Shown piece after piece: positions 17,517 to 25,980 of a DNA stretch of 64,000 nt (positions within the stretch are counted from its first letter, which is position 1; every line of letters starts with the position of its first letter). Source of the stretch: DATAEE01 sp963725145. GTDB lineage: Bacteria; Acidobacteriota; Vicinamibacteria; Vicinamibacterales; 2-12-FULL-66-21. The DNA is taken from assembly GCA_963725145.1 (NCBI GenBank), contig CAVRXL010000012.1:1426001-1490000 (forward strand), written 5' to 3'. Below the pieces are notes generated by a model. That model was not told the origin of the DNA. It saw only the letters and a program-made list of their open reading frames with translations, and did no database searches. The position numbers were made by a program, and so were the translations under genes.

Positions 17517-18260
17517 TCAGTGCGCGATATCGAAGCCGCTTTCCTCGAGTTCCTTCTCGGCCCGCTTGCTGCCATCCTCCTCGACGATGCGGCCGTCGAA
17601 CAGGTGGATGCTGCGGTCGGCGTGCCGGGCGTAGCGCGGGTCGTGCGTGACCATGCAGATGGTCGCGCCTTCGCGATGCAGCTCGCGCAGCAGCTCCATG
17701 ACCGCCTCGCCGTTCTTCGAGTCGAGGTTTCCCGTCGGCTCGTCCGCCAGCAGGATCGACGGGGCGCCGCCGACCGCGCGGGCTACCGCGACGCGCTGCT
17801 GCTGACCGCCCGACAGCTGGCTGGGAAGGTGCTTCGCGCGGTGGGACATCCCGACCTTTTCGAGCGCCGCCATCACGCGCTCCTTGCGCTCGGACGCCTT
17901 CATGCCGCGGTAGGTGAGCGGCAGCTCGACGTTCTCGTACACCGTCAAATCGCCGATCAGGTTGAAGCTCTGGAAGATGAACCCGATCTCGCGGTTGCGC
18001 ACGCGGGCGCGCTCGGAGAGCGGCAGATCGGCGACGGACCGCCCGTTGAGGATGTACTTCCCCTCGGTCGGCGAGTCGAGGAGGCCGAGAATCGAGAGCA
18101 GCGTCGACTTGCCGCAGCCCGACGGCCCCGCGATGGAGATGTACTCGCCTTTCTGAATCTCGAGGTGAATGCCAGCGAGGGCGTGGGTCTCCACTTCGTC
18201 GGTGAAGAACACCTTCGTGACGCCGTCCAGGCGGATGAGCGGTTGCGCGGCAGTGTTCAT
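17517..18260 (-). CDS. ABC transporter ATP-binding protein, MacB/LolD type
   Basis: This 247-residue ATPase has all motifs: Walker A GPSGCGKST (45-53), Q-loop FIFQSFNL (95-102), signature LSGGQQQR (from 149), Walker B ILLADEP (169-175) and an H-loop MVTHD. The LADEPTGNLDS stretch and short length are typical of the MacB/LolD branch that drives FtsX-type permeases. It is encoded directly between the membrane-fusion protein and the ADOP permeases, so it should power one or both of them. The C-terminal ~20 residues form a charged tail. Confidence 0.95.
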   Translation of the reverse strand: MNTAAQPLIRLDGVTKVFFTDEVETHALAGIHLEIQKGEYISIAGPSGCGKSTLLSILGLLDSPTEGKYILNGRSVADLPLSERARVRNREIGFIFQSFNLIGDLTVYENVELPLTYRGMKASERKERVMAALEKVGMSHRAKHLPSQLSGGQQQRVAVARAVGGAPSILLADEPTGNLDSKNGEAVMELLRELHREGATICMVTHDPRYARHADRSIHLFDGRIVEEDGSKRAEKELEESGFDIAH

Positions 18261-18279
18261 CTGATCTCCTTCGTAGCGA

Positions 18280-19548
18280 CTAATTCAACTTGACGCGGTC
18301 GAACGCATCGAACTGCGACATATCCGAGAGGATCACCTGGTCGCCGACCTGAAGACCCTCGAGAATCTCGATCGTGTTCACGGAGCTGCGCCCGAGCTTT
18401 ACGTTGACGCGGGTCGCTTCGCCGTCCTGCTGGCTCCCCTCGATGATCTTGAAGAGCCCCACCGTGCTCTGCTCCTGGCCGAACGCCGGGCGGCCGACGT
18501 ACAAGACGTTGTTCAGGCGCTCCAGTTCAATCGTGCCATCCACGCTCAAATCGGGGCGCGCGCCGGGTGGCAGTGCGCCGGCCAGCGTGACGTCCACGCC
18601 GACGGTGCCGTTTGTCGCGTTGGCGTCGATCCGCGAGACGGTGCCTTCGACGATGCCGTTGCGCGTGTCGATGGAGGCCTTCTGGCCGATGGTGATGTCC
18701 TTCGTCTGCGTCTCAGCGATCCGCAGCTCCGCCTTGAGCGCTTTGGGGTTTGCGACGCGCGCGACGTTCGTGCCCGCCTGCACCTGCTGGCCAACTTCGA
18801 CCGGCACGACCTGAAGCGTGCCCGCGATACCGGCGCGCACCTTGAGGTCCTCGAGCTGCTTTCGCCGCAGGTCGTACAGCGTGCGGAGCCGATCGACTTC
18901 CGCCTGCTGCGGCGCAATCTGCGCGTTGATATTCTGCGCGGCGATATCCAGGCGCTTCTGCGCGAGCTTGAAACGGTTTTCGAGGTCCGCCGATTGCGAA
19001 CGCGACTGCTTCAACTGGATCTCCGAGACCAAGCCGTCCTTCGCCAGTGACTCGTTCGCCTCGAGCTGCAGCACCGCCTGCCGCCATGAGGCCTCGATCG
19101 TCGCCGTTTCCGCGCGCTGGTTCAGCAGCGTGCTCTCCAGCTCCGCCTTACGGCTCTCGTACTGCGCCTGCCCCGCGCGATACGCGAGCTGATCGCTCAG
19201 CACCGACTGCTGCAGCTCCGGGTTGCTCAGTTCCAGGATGACGGTTTCCGGCGACACCGCCGCGCCGGACCGCAGGATGATTCGTTCGACGCGGCCCTGC
19301 GTGGTCGCCGGGATCCACCGGATTTCCTCCGGGACCAGCGTGCCGGAACCGCGAACCTGCCTGACCATCGGACCGCGCTTGACCGTGTCGACCCAGACGG
19401 TTTGTCCATCAACCGTGGGCGCCGCCGGCTTGAGCCGGGAAACTCCCACGGTAATGAGGATCACGGCGCCCCCCGCGACGACCGCGTAGATCGATTGCCG
19501 GATCCGCTTCTTCCGCTTGACCTCCGGCCCCCGAACAATATCAACCAT
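18280..19548 (-). CDS. Membrane-fusion (HlyD/MacA-like) periplasmic adaptor
   Basis: The start at 19548 gives MVDIVRGPEVKRKKRIRQSIYAVVAGGAVILITVGVSRL, a basic N-terminus and one membrane anchor. The ~422-residue protein then has the biotinyl-lipoyl half-motif, a long alpha-helical hairpin (about 135-245) and a second lipoyl half-motif (AGIAGTLQVVPVEVGQQVQAGTN). Barrel and membrane-proximal domains follow, ending in EILEGLQVGDQVILSDMS. It should bridge the inner-membrane ABC unit to an outer-membrane partner. No TolC-type gene is present in the window. It is the first gene of the operon reading leftward. Confidence 0.9.
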   Translation of the reverse strand: MVDIVRGPEVKRKKRIRQSIYAVVAGGAVILITVGVSRLKPAAPTVDGQTVWVDTVKRGPMVRQVRGSGTLVPEEIRWIPATTQGRVERIILRSGAAVSPETVILELSNPELQQSVLSDQLAYRAGQAQYESRKAELESTLLNQRAETATIEASWRQAVLQLEANESLAKDGLVSEIQLKQSRSQSADLENRFKLAQKRLDIAAQNINAQIAPQQAEVDRLRTLYDLRRKQLEDLKVRAGIAGTLQVVPVEVGQQVQAGTNVARVANPKALKAELRIAETQTKDITIGQKASIDTRNGIVEGTVSRIDANATNGTVGVDVTLAGALPPGARPDLSVDGTIELERLNNVLYVGRPAFGQEQSTVGLFKIIEGSQQDGEATRVNVKLGRSSVNTIEILEGLQVGDQVILSDMSQFDAFDRVKLN

Positions 19549-19833
19549 TTGACTGCTAGCTCCTGCACGCCCGGTGAAACGCGGACGCTGCCGGCGCTGG
19601 ACAGTGCGAAACGACTGCCAGCCTTTCCTGCTTCGATAACCGTCGAATTGACAACACGTTAGTGGTGAATGCCTGGGCCAGCTGCGCCGCCATCTGACCG
19701 GATTCGGGATTGCGCGTCCCGGAAGCGGGCAGACAGGCAACCTGCCCGCCTAACTGGAAGCATTTGACGGAAAAAGTGCTTGTTGGGTTTAGACAAACGC
19801 AGAGGCCGCAAAGGGCGCTGAGGACGCAGAGGT
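19549..19833. other. Intergenic region upstream of the export operon
   Basis: No convincing gene lies here. It should hold the promoter of the minus-strand export operon, but I could not find a good -24/-12 or -35/-10 match on that strand. An inverted repeat (GCGGGCAG at 19725-19732 and CTGCCCGC at 19742-19749) could form a hairpin for the Rieske gene transcript. A GCAGAGG/CGCAAAGG-type degenerate direct repeat occupies about 19797-19833, next to the Rieske stop. Confidence 0.5.
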
Positions 19834-20625
19834 TCAGAGAACGAGCTTGACCACCTTGCGCTCGACCTTGACTTCGTAGGTTCGCACCGGCTGCCTGGCC
19901 GGTCCGGCCTCCACCTTCCCCGAGCCGCAGTCGAATTGAGAGCCGTGCCAGAGGCACTGGACGACGCCGTCGATCAGGACTCCGCCCGCCAGCGAGCCGC
20001 CGCGATGGGTGCAGCGGTCGTCGAAGGCCACGTAGCCGTCGGGCGTCCGTGCGAGCGCGATTCGCCTGCCGTTCACGCGTACGAGCTTCATCTGCCCTTC
20101 TTCCAGCTCGTCTGACGATCCGACGGGCACGGCGTCACCGCGCGCTCCTGTCACCGAGATCTCCTGCCACTTCCCGGCGTTCGCGTAGCGATGATCGACA
20201 CTGATGAGATTACGGGACACGAGCGTTCCACCCAGCCAGCCTGCATAGAACAATGTGGCGGCTCCGAGGATGTCGAGCGTCAGCGTCAGGCCGGTCGGCT
20301 GTTCGGCCGATCCGCCGCGGATGAACCAGGAGCCCGCGATCAGGAAAATGGCGGCAAGGTTCGCGAGACCGTGACGGGCCGCCCGTGACTTGCCGGTACT
20401 GCGCGGCGGAACCGTGTACAGATAGTCGACAAGCCCAGGAATGGCCGCAAACACTGCCGCGCATGCCCCCGCGACAGCGAGATGTCCGCCGGTCAGCCAG
20501 AAGGCGGGCCGATCGAGCAGCCAGCCGAAAACGTTGAACGCCGTCGCGCCGGACAGGAACGCGAACGGAAAGGGGATCAAGGCCGGGTGGATGGCGTGAT
20601 TCATGAAGCGGGCAGTACTGCGCAT
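19834..20625 (-). CDS. Rieske [2Fe-2S] protein with N-terminal DUF2231 membrane domain
   Basis: The 263-residue protein has about four membrane helices in a DUF2231-type domain (residues ~8-145, beginning HPALIPFPFAFLSG). A soluble Rieske domain follows (about 175-260) with cluster ligands C205/H207 in CTHRGG and C224/H227 in CLWHG. An internal ATG at 20604, directly before HPALIPFP, is an equally good start. The domain combination is known as an uncharacterised membrane-bound ferredoxin-type protein. It could pass electrons at the membrane. It reads away from the clpP remnant and has no operon partner. Confidence 0.85.
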   Translation of the reverse strand: MRSTARFMNHAIHPALIPFPFAFLSGATAFNVFGWLLDRPAFWLTGGHLAVAGACAAVFAAIPGLVDYLYTVPPRSTGKSRAARHGLANLAAIFLIAGSWFIRGGSAEQPTGLTLTLDILGAATLFYAGWLGGTLVSRNLISVDHRYANAGKWQEISVTGARGDAVPVGSSDELEEGQMKLVRVNGRRIALARTPDGYVAFDDRCTHRGGSLAGGVLIDGVVQCLWHGSQFDCGSGKVEAGPARQPVRTYEVKVERKVVKLVL

Positions 20626-20744
20626 AACCTACGGACGAGTTCGCAAAAGGCCTGCCGGTCCGGCGAAACTCGACCGTAGATGGGTTACACGCATGAATGA
20701 AGTAGGCGACAAGACCGACGTCAGCGTCAGCGACCGGCTGCTGA

Positions 20745-20933
20745 ACGACCTCGTCGCCGACGGCGCAGCATCTCGACCGCCTCAAGCAGATGCAGTCGCA
20801 GATTTATCACATCCTCGCGGCGCGCTCGGGAAAGCCGCTGGCGAAGATCATCCGGGATACGAAGCGAACGGACTTCTACCTGGACGCCCTGAAGGCAAAA
20901 GCCTACGGGCTCATCGATGACATTCTCCTCTGA
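20745..20933 (+). pseudogene. clpP remnant (C-terminal ~60 residues only)
   Basis: The frame opens after a stop at 20742 and has no proper start. It reads QHLDRLKQMQSQIYHILA, then SGKPLAKIIRDTKRTDFYL, then ALKAKAYGLIDDILL and a stop. That is the last helices and strand of the ClpP protease subunit (RL-IYA-HTG--IEKI--DT-RD-FM-A-EAK-YGLID). The catalytic Ser and His regions are missing. The final codons overlap the treZ start (20917) in another frame, so the decay of clpP may have supplied the treZ leader. It does not resemble any neighbour and looks like the scar of a deletion. Confidence 0.75.
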
Positions 20934-22836
20934 CGCCTCCGCGGCGACGCGCAGGCTGCCCATCGGCGCAGAACCTCAACCCGGAGGCGGCGTGCACTTC
21001 CGCGTCTGGGCGCCGCGCCGGCAGCGCGTGGTCGTCGAGCTTCAGCCGGCGATCCACGCGGATCATCCTGAGATCGCGGTCCCGCTCGTTCCCGAGGGGG
21101 GCGGATATTTCTCCGGGTGGAGCCCGGACATGAAGGCCGGCGATCGCTATCTGCTGAAGCTGGACGACGAGTCCAGTCGCTTTCCGGATCCCGCCTCGCG
21201 CTTTCAGCCGGACGGTCCGCACGGTCCATCCGAGATCATCGACCCTGGTCGGTTCGCATGGAGCGATGCCGACCGGGGATGGCGGGGCGCAGCGCTCGAA
21301 GGCCAGGTGATCTACGAGGTGCACGTCGGCACATACACGGAAGAGGGAACTTACGCCGCGCTCGAGCGCGAGCTTCCAGAGATCGTACGGGCGGGATTGA
21401 CCACGCTGGAGCTCATGCCGGTCGCCGATTTCCCGGGTCGGTTCGGGTGGGGCTACGACGGCGTATGTCTGTACGCGCCCTCACGCCTCTACGGCCGGCC
21501 GGATGACCTGCGCCGGCTCGTCGATCGCGCCCACTCGCTCGGGCTCGCCGTCATCCTCGACGTGGTCTACAACCACTTCGGGCCAGACGGCAACTTCATG
21601 CGGGAGTTCAGCGACTCGTTCTTTACCAACCGCTACAAGAACGAGTGGGGAGAGACGATCAATTTCGACGGCGAAGGCTCGGAAGGCGTCCGCGAGTTCA
21701 TCGCCGAAAACGCCGGCTATTGGGTGGACGAGTTTCACCTCGACGGCCTGCGTCTCGACGCAACGCAGACGATTCACGATCGCTCGACTCCTCACATCCT
21801 CACCGCGATCGGGCGCCGTGTCCGTGATGCTGCGCGTGGGCGGCGAACCATCGTCGTCGCCGAGAACGAGGAGCAGCAGACGCGGCTGGTGCGACCGGTC
21901 GAGGCAGGGGGCTGCGGGTTGGATGGGATCTGGAACGACGATTTCCACCACAGCGCCGTCGTCCGGCTGACGGGCCGCCGCGAGGCCTACTACACCGACT
22001 ATCTCGGGACGCCGCAGGAACTGGTCTCGATGATCGACCGCGGGTTCCTGTACCAGGGGCAGCACTATTCGTGGCAGAAGAAGACCCGTGGGACATCGGC
22101 CCGCGGCGTGCGGCGGTCGGCGTTCATCACCTTTCTCGAGAATCACGACCAGGTTGCGAATTCGGGGCGCGGCGAGCGTCTTCACCAGCTGGCCGCGCCG
22201 GGTGCGCTGCGCGCGATGACGGCGCTTCTGCTGCTGGGGCCGAATACGCCGTTGCTCTTCCAGGGGCAGGAGTTCGCGTCAACCGCGCCGTTCGAGTTCT
22301 TCGCGGATCACCGTCCGGACCTGGCGGAAAAAGTCCGCGAGGGCCGCGCGAAGTTGCTGAGCCAGTTTCCGAGCCTCGCGACCGAGGCGGCACGGGCGCG
22401 TCTCTCGGCGCCGGATGATCCGAGGACGTTCGAACGGTCCAGGCTGAATCTCGGGGAGCGGCGTGCGCATGAGGAGCAGTACGCCCTCCATCGCGACCTG
22501 CTCGCGCTGCGGCGACGCGACCCGGTCTTCGGGTCTCCAGATGCGGATGTCGACGGCGCTGTGTTGAGTGACGACGCGTTCGTCCTGCGGTTCTTCGGCG
22601 GCGCCGACGGCGACCGCCTGCTGCTGGTCAACCTGGGCGCCCGGCTCACCCTGACGATCGTCAACGAATCGCTTCTCGCGCCGCCCGAGGGCGCGAGATG
22701 GCGGGTCGCGTGGTCGAGCGACGAGGTCACGTACGGAGGGACCGGCGCGACGCCCATCGAACGGCCGATCGGATGGGATGTGCCCGGGTTGGCCGCCACC
22801 GCCATCGCATCCACCTGGGAGACCGAACCGGCATGA
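20917..22836 (+). CDS. treZ: Malto-oligosyltrehalose trehalohydrolase
   Basis: The 639-residue GH13 enzyme has an N-terminal CBM48-like beta domain (LPIGAEPQPGGGVHFRVWAPRRQRV), then the (beta/alpha)8 barrel. Family blocks seen are VIYEVHVGTYTEEGTY, LMPVADFPGRFGWGYDGV, LDVVYNHFGPDGN, the nucleophile Asp in DGLRLDATQTI, the acid/base Glu in VVAENEE, and the ENHDQVANSGRG end of the active site. It hydrolyses maltooligosyl-trehalose to trehalose and a shortened maltodextrin. Its usual partner TreY is not in this window. Instead it is coupled by a 4-bp overlap to a glycogen-debranching enzyme, so the pair probably handles glycogen-derived chains. Confidence 0.95.
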   Translation: MTFSSDASAATRRLPIGAEPQPGGGVHFRVWAPRRQRVVVELQPAIHADHPEIAVPLVPEGGGYFSGWSPDMKAGDRYLLKLDDESSRFPDPASRFQPDGPHGPSEIIDPGRFAWSDADRGWRGAALEGQVIYEVHVGTYTEEGTYAALERELPEIVRAGLTTLELMPVADFPGRFGWGYDGVCLYAPSRLYGRPDDLRRLVDRAHSLGLAVILDVVYNHFGPDGNFMREFSDSFFTNRYKNEWGETINFDGEGSEGVREFIAENAGYWVDEFHLDGLRLDATQTIHDRSTPHILTAIGRRVRDAARGRRTIVVAENEEQQTRLVRPVEAGGCGLDGIWNDDFHHSAVVRLTGRREAYYTDYLGTPQELVSMIDRGFLYQGQHYSWQKKTRGTSARGVRRSAFITFLENHDQVANSGRGERLHQLAAPGALRAMTALLLLGPNTPLLFQGQEFASTAPFEFFADHRPDLAEKVREGRAKLLSQFPSLATEAARARLSAPDDPRTFERSRLNLGERRAHEEQYALHRDLLALRRRDPVFGSPDADVDGAVLSDDAFVLRFFGGADGDRLLLVNLGARLTLTIVNESLLAPPEGARWRVAWSSDEVTYGGTGATPIERPIGWDVPGLAATAIASTWETEPA

Positions 22837-24884
22837 CCCGCGATCCAGTGCGGCGTCTGGCGTGGGCCGGCGCGGCGTCGGCCGCGGACGCCGGAGTGCC
22901 GCAGGAGTGGCTCGTCGCCAACGGGCTCGGCGGCTACGCATCCGGCACCGTTTCGGGCATCGGCACCCGCCGATATCACGGCGCGCTCATCGCGGCGCTG
23001 GCCGCGCCGCTCGGTCGCCTCGTTCTGCTCAATCAGATCGTCGAGCGCGTACGGACCCCCGACGACCGCACCGTATCGCTTGCGGACACGCTCGTTGAAT
23101 TCCGACTGGAGTTGGGGCTGCCCGTCTGGAGGTTCGAGCCGGGCAACGGGACCGCGATCGAAAAACGATTGATGATGCCCCACGGCCAGAACACGGTGCA
23201 CGTGATCTACTCCAGGCTCGAGGGCACGGGTCCGTTGCTGTTGTGCGTTCGGCCGCGCATCCATTTCCGTCCACACGAGGCCCCGGTCAGCCAGGGCCTG
23301 GACGCCGACTACGTCTTCGCCGCGCTCGACGACGAGCGGCACGAGCTGACTGCCGGATCCGATTGGCCGACCCTGCGGATGCTGACGCGGGGTCATCGGC
23401 TGAAATTTGTCCTCGCCCACAAGGTCACCGCGGAAGTGCTGTATCCAACCGAAGAAAGCCGTGGATACGCCGCACGCGGCACGCTCTGGAGCCCCGGCTA
23501 CTACCGCGCCGATCTCGCGGCCGCGAGCCTGACGCTGACCGCATCCGCGGAGGACTGGGACCGCGTCCGTGCGCTCCCCGCGGCGGATGCGTTCGCCGCG
23601 GAGGTCGAGCGCCGGCATCGTCTTCTCGACACCGCTCCGGACGCCGCGCGAGAGGGCCTCGGCGCCGAGCTCGTGCTCGCCGCCGATCAGTTCATCATCA
23701 CGCCGGCGGGCCGGCTGGAAGAGATCGCGCGGGCGCGCGCCGAGGGGGACGACGCGCGGACCGTGATCGCCGGATATCACTGGTTCACCGACTGGGGACG
23801 CGACACGATGATCAGCCTCGAAGGGCTGACGATCGCGACCGGCCGCCTGCGCGAGGCGGGAAGCATCTTGAGGACGTTCGGCCACTACGTCCGCGACGGC
23901 CTGATTCCCAACATGTTTCCCGAGGGAGACAACGAAGGGCTCTATCACACGGCCGACGCGTCGCTCTGGTTTTTTCAAGCGATCGCGCGCTACCTCGAGG
24001 CGACCGGCGATCGCTCGACGCTTCGCCGCCTCCTCCCGGCGCTCGTGTCAATCGTCGATCACCATCTCGAGGGCACACGGTTCGGGATCTGCGTCGATCC
24101 GGAGGACGGCCTGCTGCGGCAAGGAGCCGAACGGTACCAGCTCAGTTGGATGGATGCGAAGGTCGATGACTGGGTCGTCACGCCGAGACGCGGAAAGGCA
24201 GTTGAGATCAACGCGCTCTGGTACAACGCGCTCCGCCTGCTCGACCGATGGCTGCGCGAGGAGGGCGTGACGCCGTCGCGCGACCTCCCGGCTCTGGCGG
24301 CGCTCGTCCGCGAGTCCTTCAACCGGAGGTTCTGGTTCGGCGAGGGCGGGTATCTCTACGACGTCGTCGATGCCGAGGCGGGTGGGAACGACGCGGCGTT
24401 CCGCCCGAATCAGCTGTTTGCGATCTCGCTCACGCACCCGGTCCTCCAGGAATCGCGTTGGCCAGACGTCGTTGACGCCGTCCGCGAGCGGCTGCTGACG
24501 CCCGTCGGCCTGCGGTCGCTCGCGCCCGGCCACGCCGACTACAAGGCGACGTACTACGGCGATCTGCGCGCGCGGGATGCCGCGTATCACCAGGGGACGG
24601 TGTGGTCCTGGCTCATCGGTCCGTATCTCGATGCCTGGCTCAAGGTTCACCCGGAGGATCACGCCGGCGCCCGGCGGTTGCTCGAGGGATTCGAGGCGCA
24701 CCTGACTGAAGCCTGCGTCGGGAGCATCAGCGAGATCTTCGACGCGGAGCCGCCGTTCACACCGCGCGGGTGCATCGCGCAGGCGTGGAGCGTTGCGGAG
24801 GTCCTCCGCTGCTGGGTCAAGACCTCCGACGTCGATCGCCCGGCCCCCGGCGCCATACAATACTCCGTCGTCCGATCCGCCTGA
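22833..24884 (+). CDS. Amylo-alpha-1,6-glucosidase (glycogen debranching enzyme, GDE_C type)
   Basis: The start at the ATG overlapping the treZ stop gives a 683-residue protein. The N-terminal GDE_N-type domain is marked by EWLVANGLGGYASGTVSGIGTRRYHG. The C-terminal (alpha/alpha)6 catalytic domain includes WFTDWGRDTMISLEGLTI, LIPNMFPEGDNEGLYHTADASLWF, KAVEINALWYNALRL and YHQGTVWSWLIGPY. Such enzymes remove alpha-1,6 branches from glycogen or limit dextrins. The acid residues expected in the DWGRDT block and the C-terminal EIFD block are present. Coupling to treZ argues for shared glycogen/trehalose metabolism. Confidence 0.93.
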   Translation: MTRDPVRRLAWAGAASAADAGVPQEWLVANGLGGYASGTVSGIGTRRYHGALIAALAAPLGRLVLLNQIVERVRTPDDRTVSLADTLVEFRLELGLPVWRFEPGNGTAIEKRLMMPHGQNTVHVIYSRLEGTGPLLLCVRPRIHFRPHEAPVSQGLDADYVFAALDDERHELTAGSDWPTLRMLTRGHRLKFVLAHKVTAEVLYPTEESRGYAARGTLWSPGYYRADLAAASLTLTASAEDWDRVRALPAADAFAAEVERRHRLLDTAPDAAREGLGAELVLAADQFIITPAGRLEEIARARAEGDDARTVIAGYHWFTDWGRDTMISLEGLTIATGRLREAGSILRTFGHYVRDGLIPNMFPEGDNEGLYHTADASLWFFQAIARYLEATGDRSTLRRLLPALVSIVDHHLEGTRFGICVDPEDGLLRQGAERYQLSWMDAKVDDWVVTPRRGKAVEINALWYNALRLLDRWLREEGVTPSRDLPALAALVRESFNRRFWFGEGGYLYDVVDAEAGGNDAAFRPNQLFAISLTHPVLQESRWPDVVDAVRERLLTPVGLRSLAPGHADYKATYYGDLRARDAAYHQGTVWSWLIGPYLDAWLKVHPEDHAGARRLLEGFEAHLTEACVGSISEIFDAEPPFTPRGCIAQAWSVAEVLRCWVKTSDVDRPAPGAIQYSVVRSA

Positions 24885-24903
24885 AGCGGACTCACGTCTG
24901 ACA

Positions 24904-25977
24904 ATGCAAAGTTTAGAGGCGCTCGGCTGGAGCGCCCGGCTGGACGAGGCGTTCAGGCCGCATCGCGCCGCAGGTCTCGAGCCGGCGCGCGTCGCGCTCG
25001 AGCACACGCACATCTATCGCGTCATGTTCCCGGGCGGCGAAGGCCTGGCGCGCGTCTCCGGCCGGCTGCGCCATGCGGCGCTCAGCCGCAGGGACTACCC
25101 GGCCGTCGGCGACTGGGTCGGTATCAAGCCGACGGCCCATGCCGGGCGGTGGAGCATCCACGCGGTCCTGCCGCGCGCGAGCCAGTTCGGTCGAAAGGTC
25201 GCGGGCAACCGGACCGAAGAGCAGGTCGTCGCCGCCAACGTCGACACCGTCTTCCTGGTCGTGGGGCTCGACGGCGACTTCAATCCGCGCAGGCTCGAGA
25301 GGTATCTGATCCTCGCGTGGGAAAGCGGCGCGCAGCCCGTCGTGCTTCTCAACAAGGCGGATGTGATCGACGACGTCGATCCCTTCCTGAAGGAAACGGC
25401 GAGCGTCGCCGCGGGAGTTCCCGTTCATGCGATGAGCACGAAGACCGGACTCGGACTCGACGCCCTGTCTCAATACCTGGTACCGGGACGTACGCTGGCC
25501 TTTCTCGGGTCTTCAGGCGTCGGCAAGTCGTCGATCATCAATCGCCTCGTCGGTCAAGAGCTGCTGAAGACGCGAGACGTGCGCGCCTCCGACTCGAGAG
25601 GCCGTCACACCACGACCCACCGCGAGCTCGTGCCCCTTCCGGGCGGCGCGTTGGTCATCGACACCCCCGGGATGCGGGAGATTCAGCTGTGGGACGTTGG
25701 TGAGGGGCTCGGCGAGGTCTTCGACGACATCCAATCCCTGGCGGCGGGCTGCCGGTTCCGCGACTGCGGCCACCGGGCGGAGCCCGGCTGCGCCGTTCGG
25801 CAGGCGGTCGAGGAGGGAGTCCTCGATGCCGGCCGGCTCGGCAACTACCTCAAGCTCCAGGATGAAATCCGCGCGACCGAGGCGCGAACCGATCAATGGG
25901 CGCAGCTGGAACGCAAGCGGATGGAGAAGATCGGGTCGAAGCTGGCGAAGAAGATCTACAAGGATCGCGACCGCTGA
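24904..25977 (+). CDS. rsgA: Ribosome small-subunit-dependent GTPase A
   Basis: This 357-residue protein starts at the ATG 19 bases after the debranching enzyme; upstream codons in frame belong to that gene. It has an N-terminal OB fold and a circularly permuted GTPase, in the order G4 NKAD (150-153), then G1 GSSGVGKSS (202-210), the RHTTTHRE switch and G3 DTPGM. A C-terminal zinc motif follows (CRFRDCGH...C). RsgA matures the 30S subunit. The Lys-rich tail (KKIYKD) fits ribosome binding. It ends 3 bp from the convergent HTH gene. Confidence 0.95.
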   Translation: MQSLEALGWSARLDEAFRPHRAAGLEPARVALEHTHIYRVMFPGGEGLARVSGRLRHAALSRRDYPAVGDWVGIKPTAHAGRWSIHAVLPRASQFGRKVAGNRTEEQVVAANVDTVFLVVGLDGDFNPRRLERYLILAWESGAQPVVLLNKADVIDDVDPFLKETASVAAGVPVHAMSTKTGLGLDALSQYLVPGRTLAFLGSSGVGKSSIINRLVGQELLKTRDVRASDSRGRHTTTHRELVPLPGGALVIDTPGMREIQLWDVGEGLGEVFDDIQSLAAGCRFRDCGHRAEPGCAVRQAVEEGVLDAGRLGNYLKLQDEIRATEARTDQWAQLERKRMEKIGSKLAKKIYKDRDR

Positions 25978-25980
25978 CCG

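Noticed and set aside
20694..20920. Small plus-strand frame starting MNEVGDKTDVSVSDRLLNDLV as a gene
   Set aside because: After about 25 residues it becomes the out-of-frame translation of the clpP remnant; no ribosome binding site and no family match.
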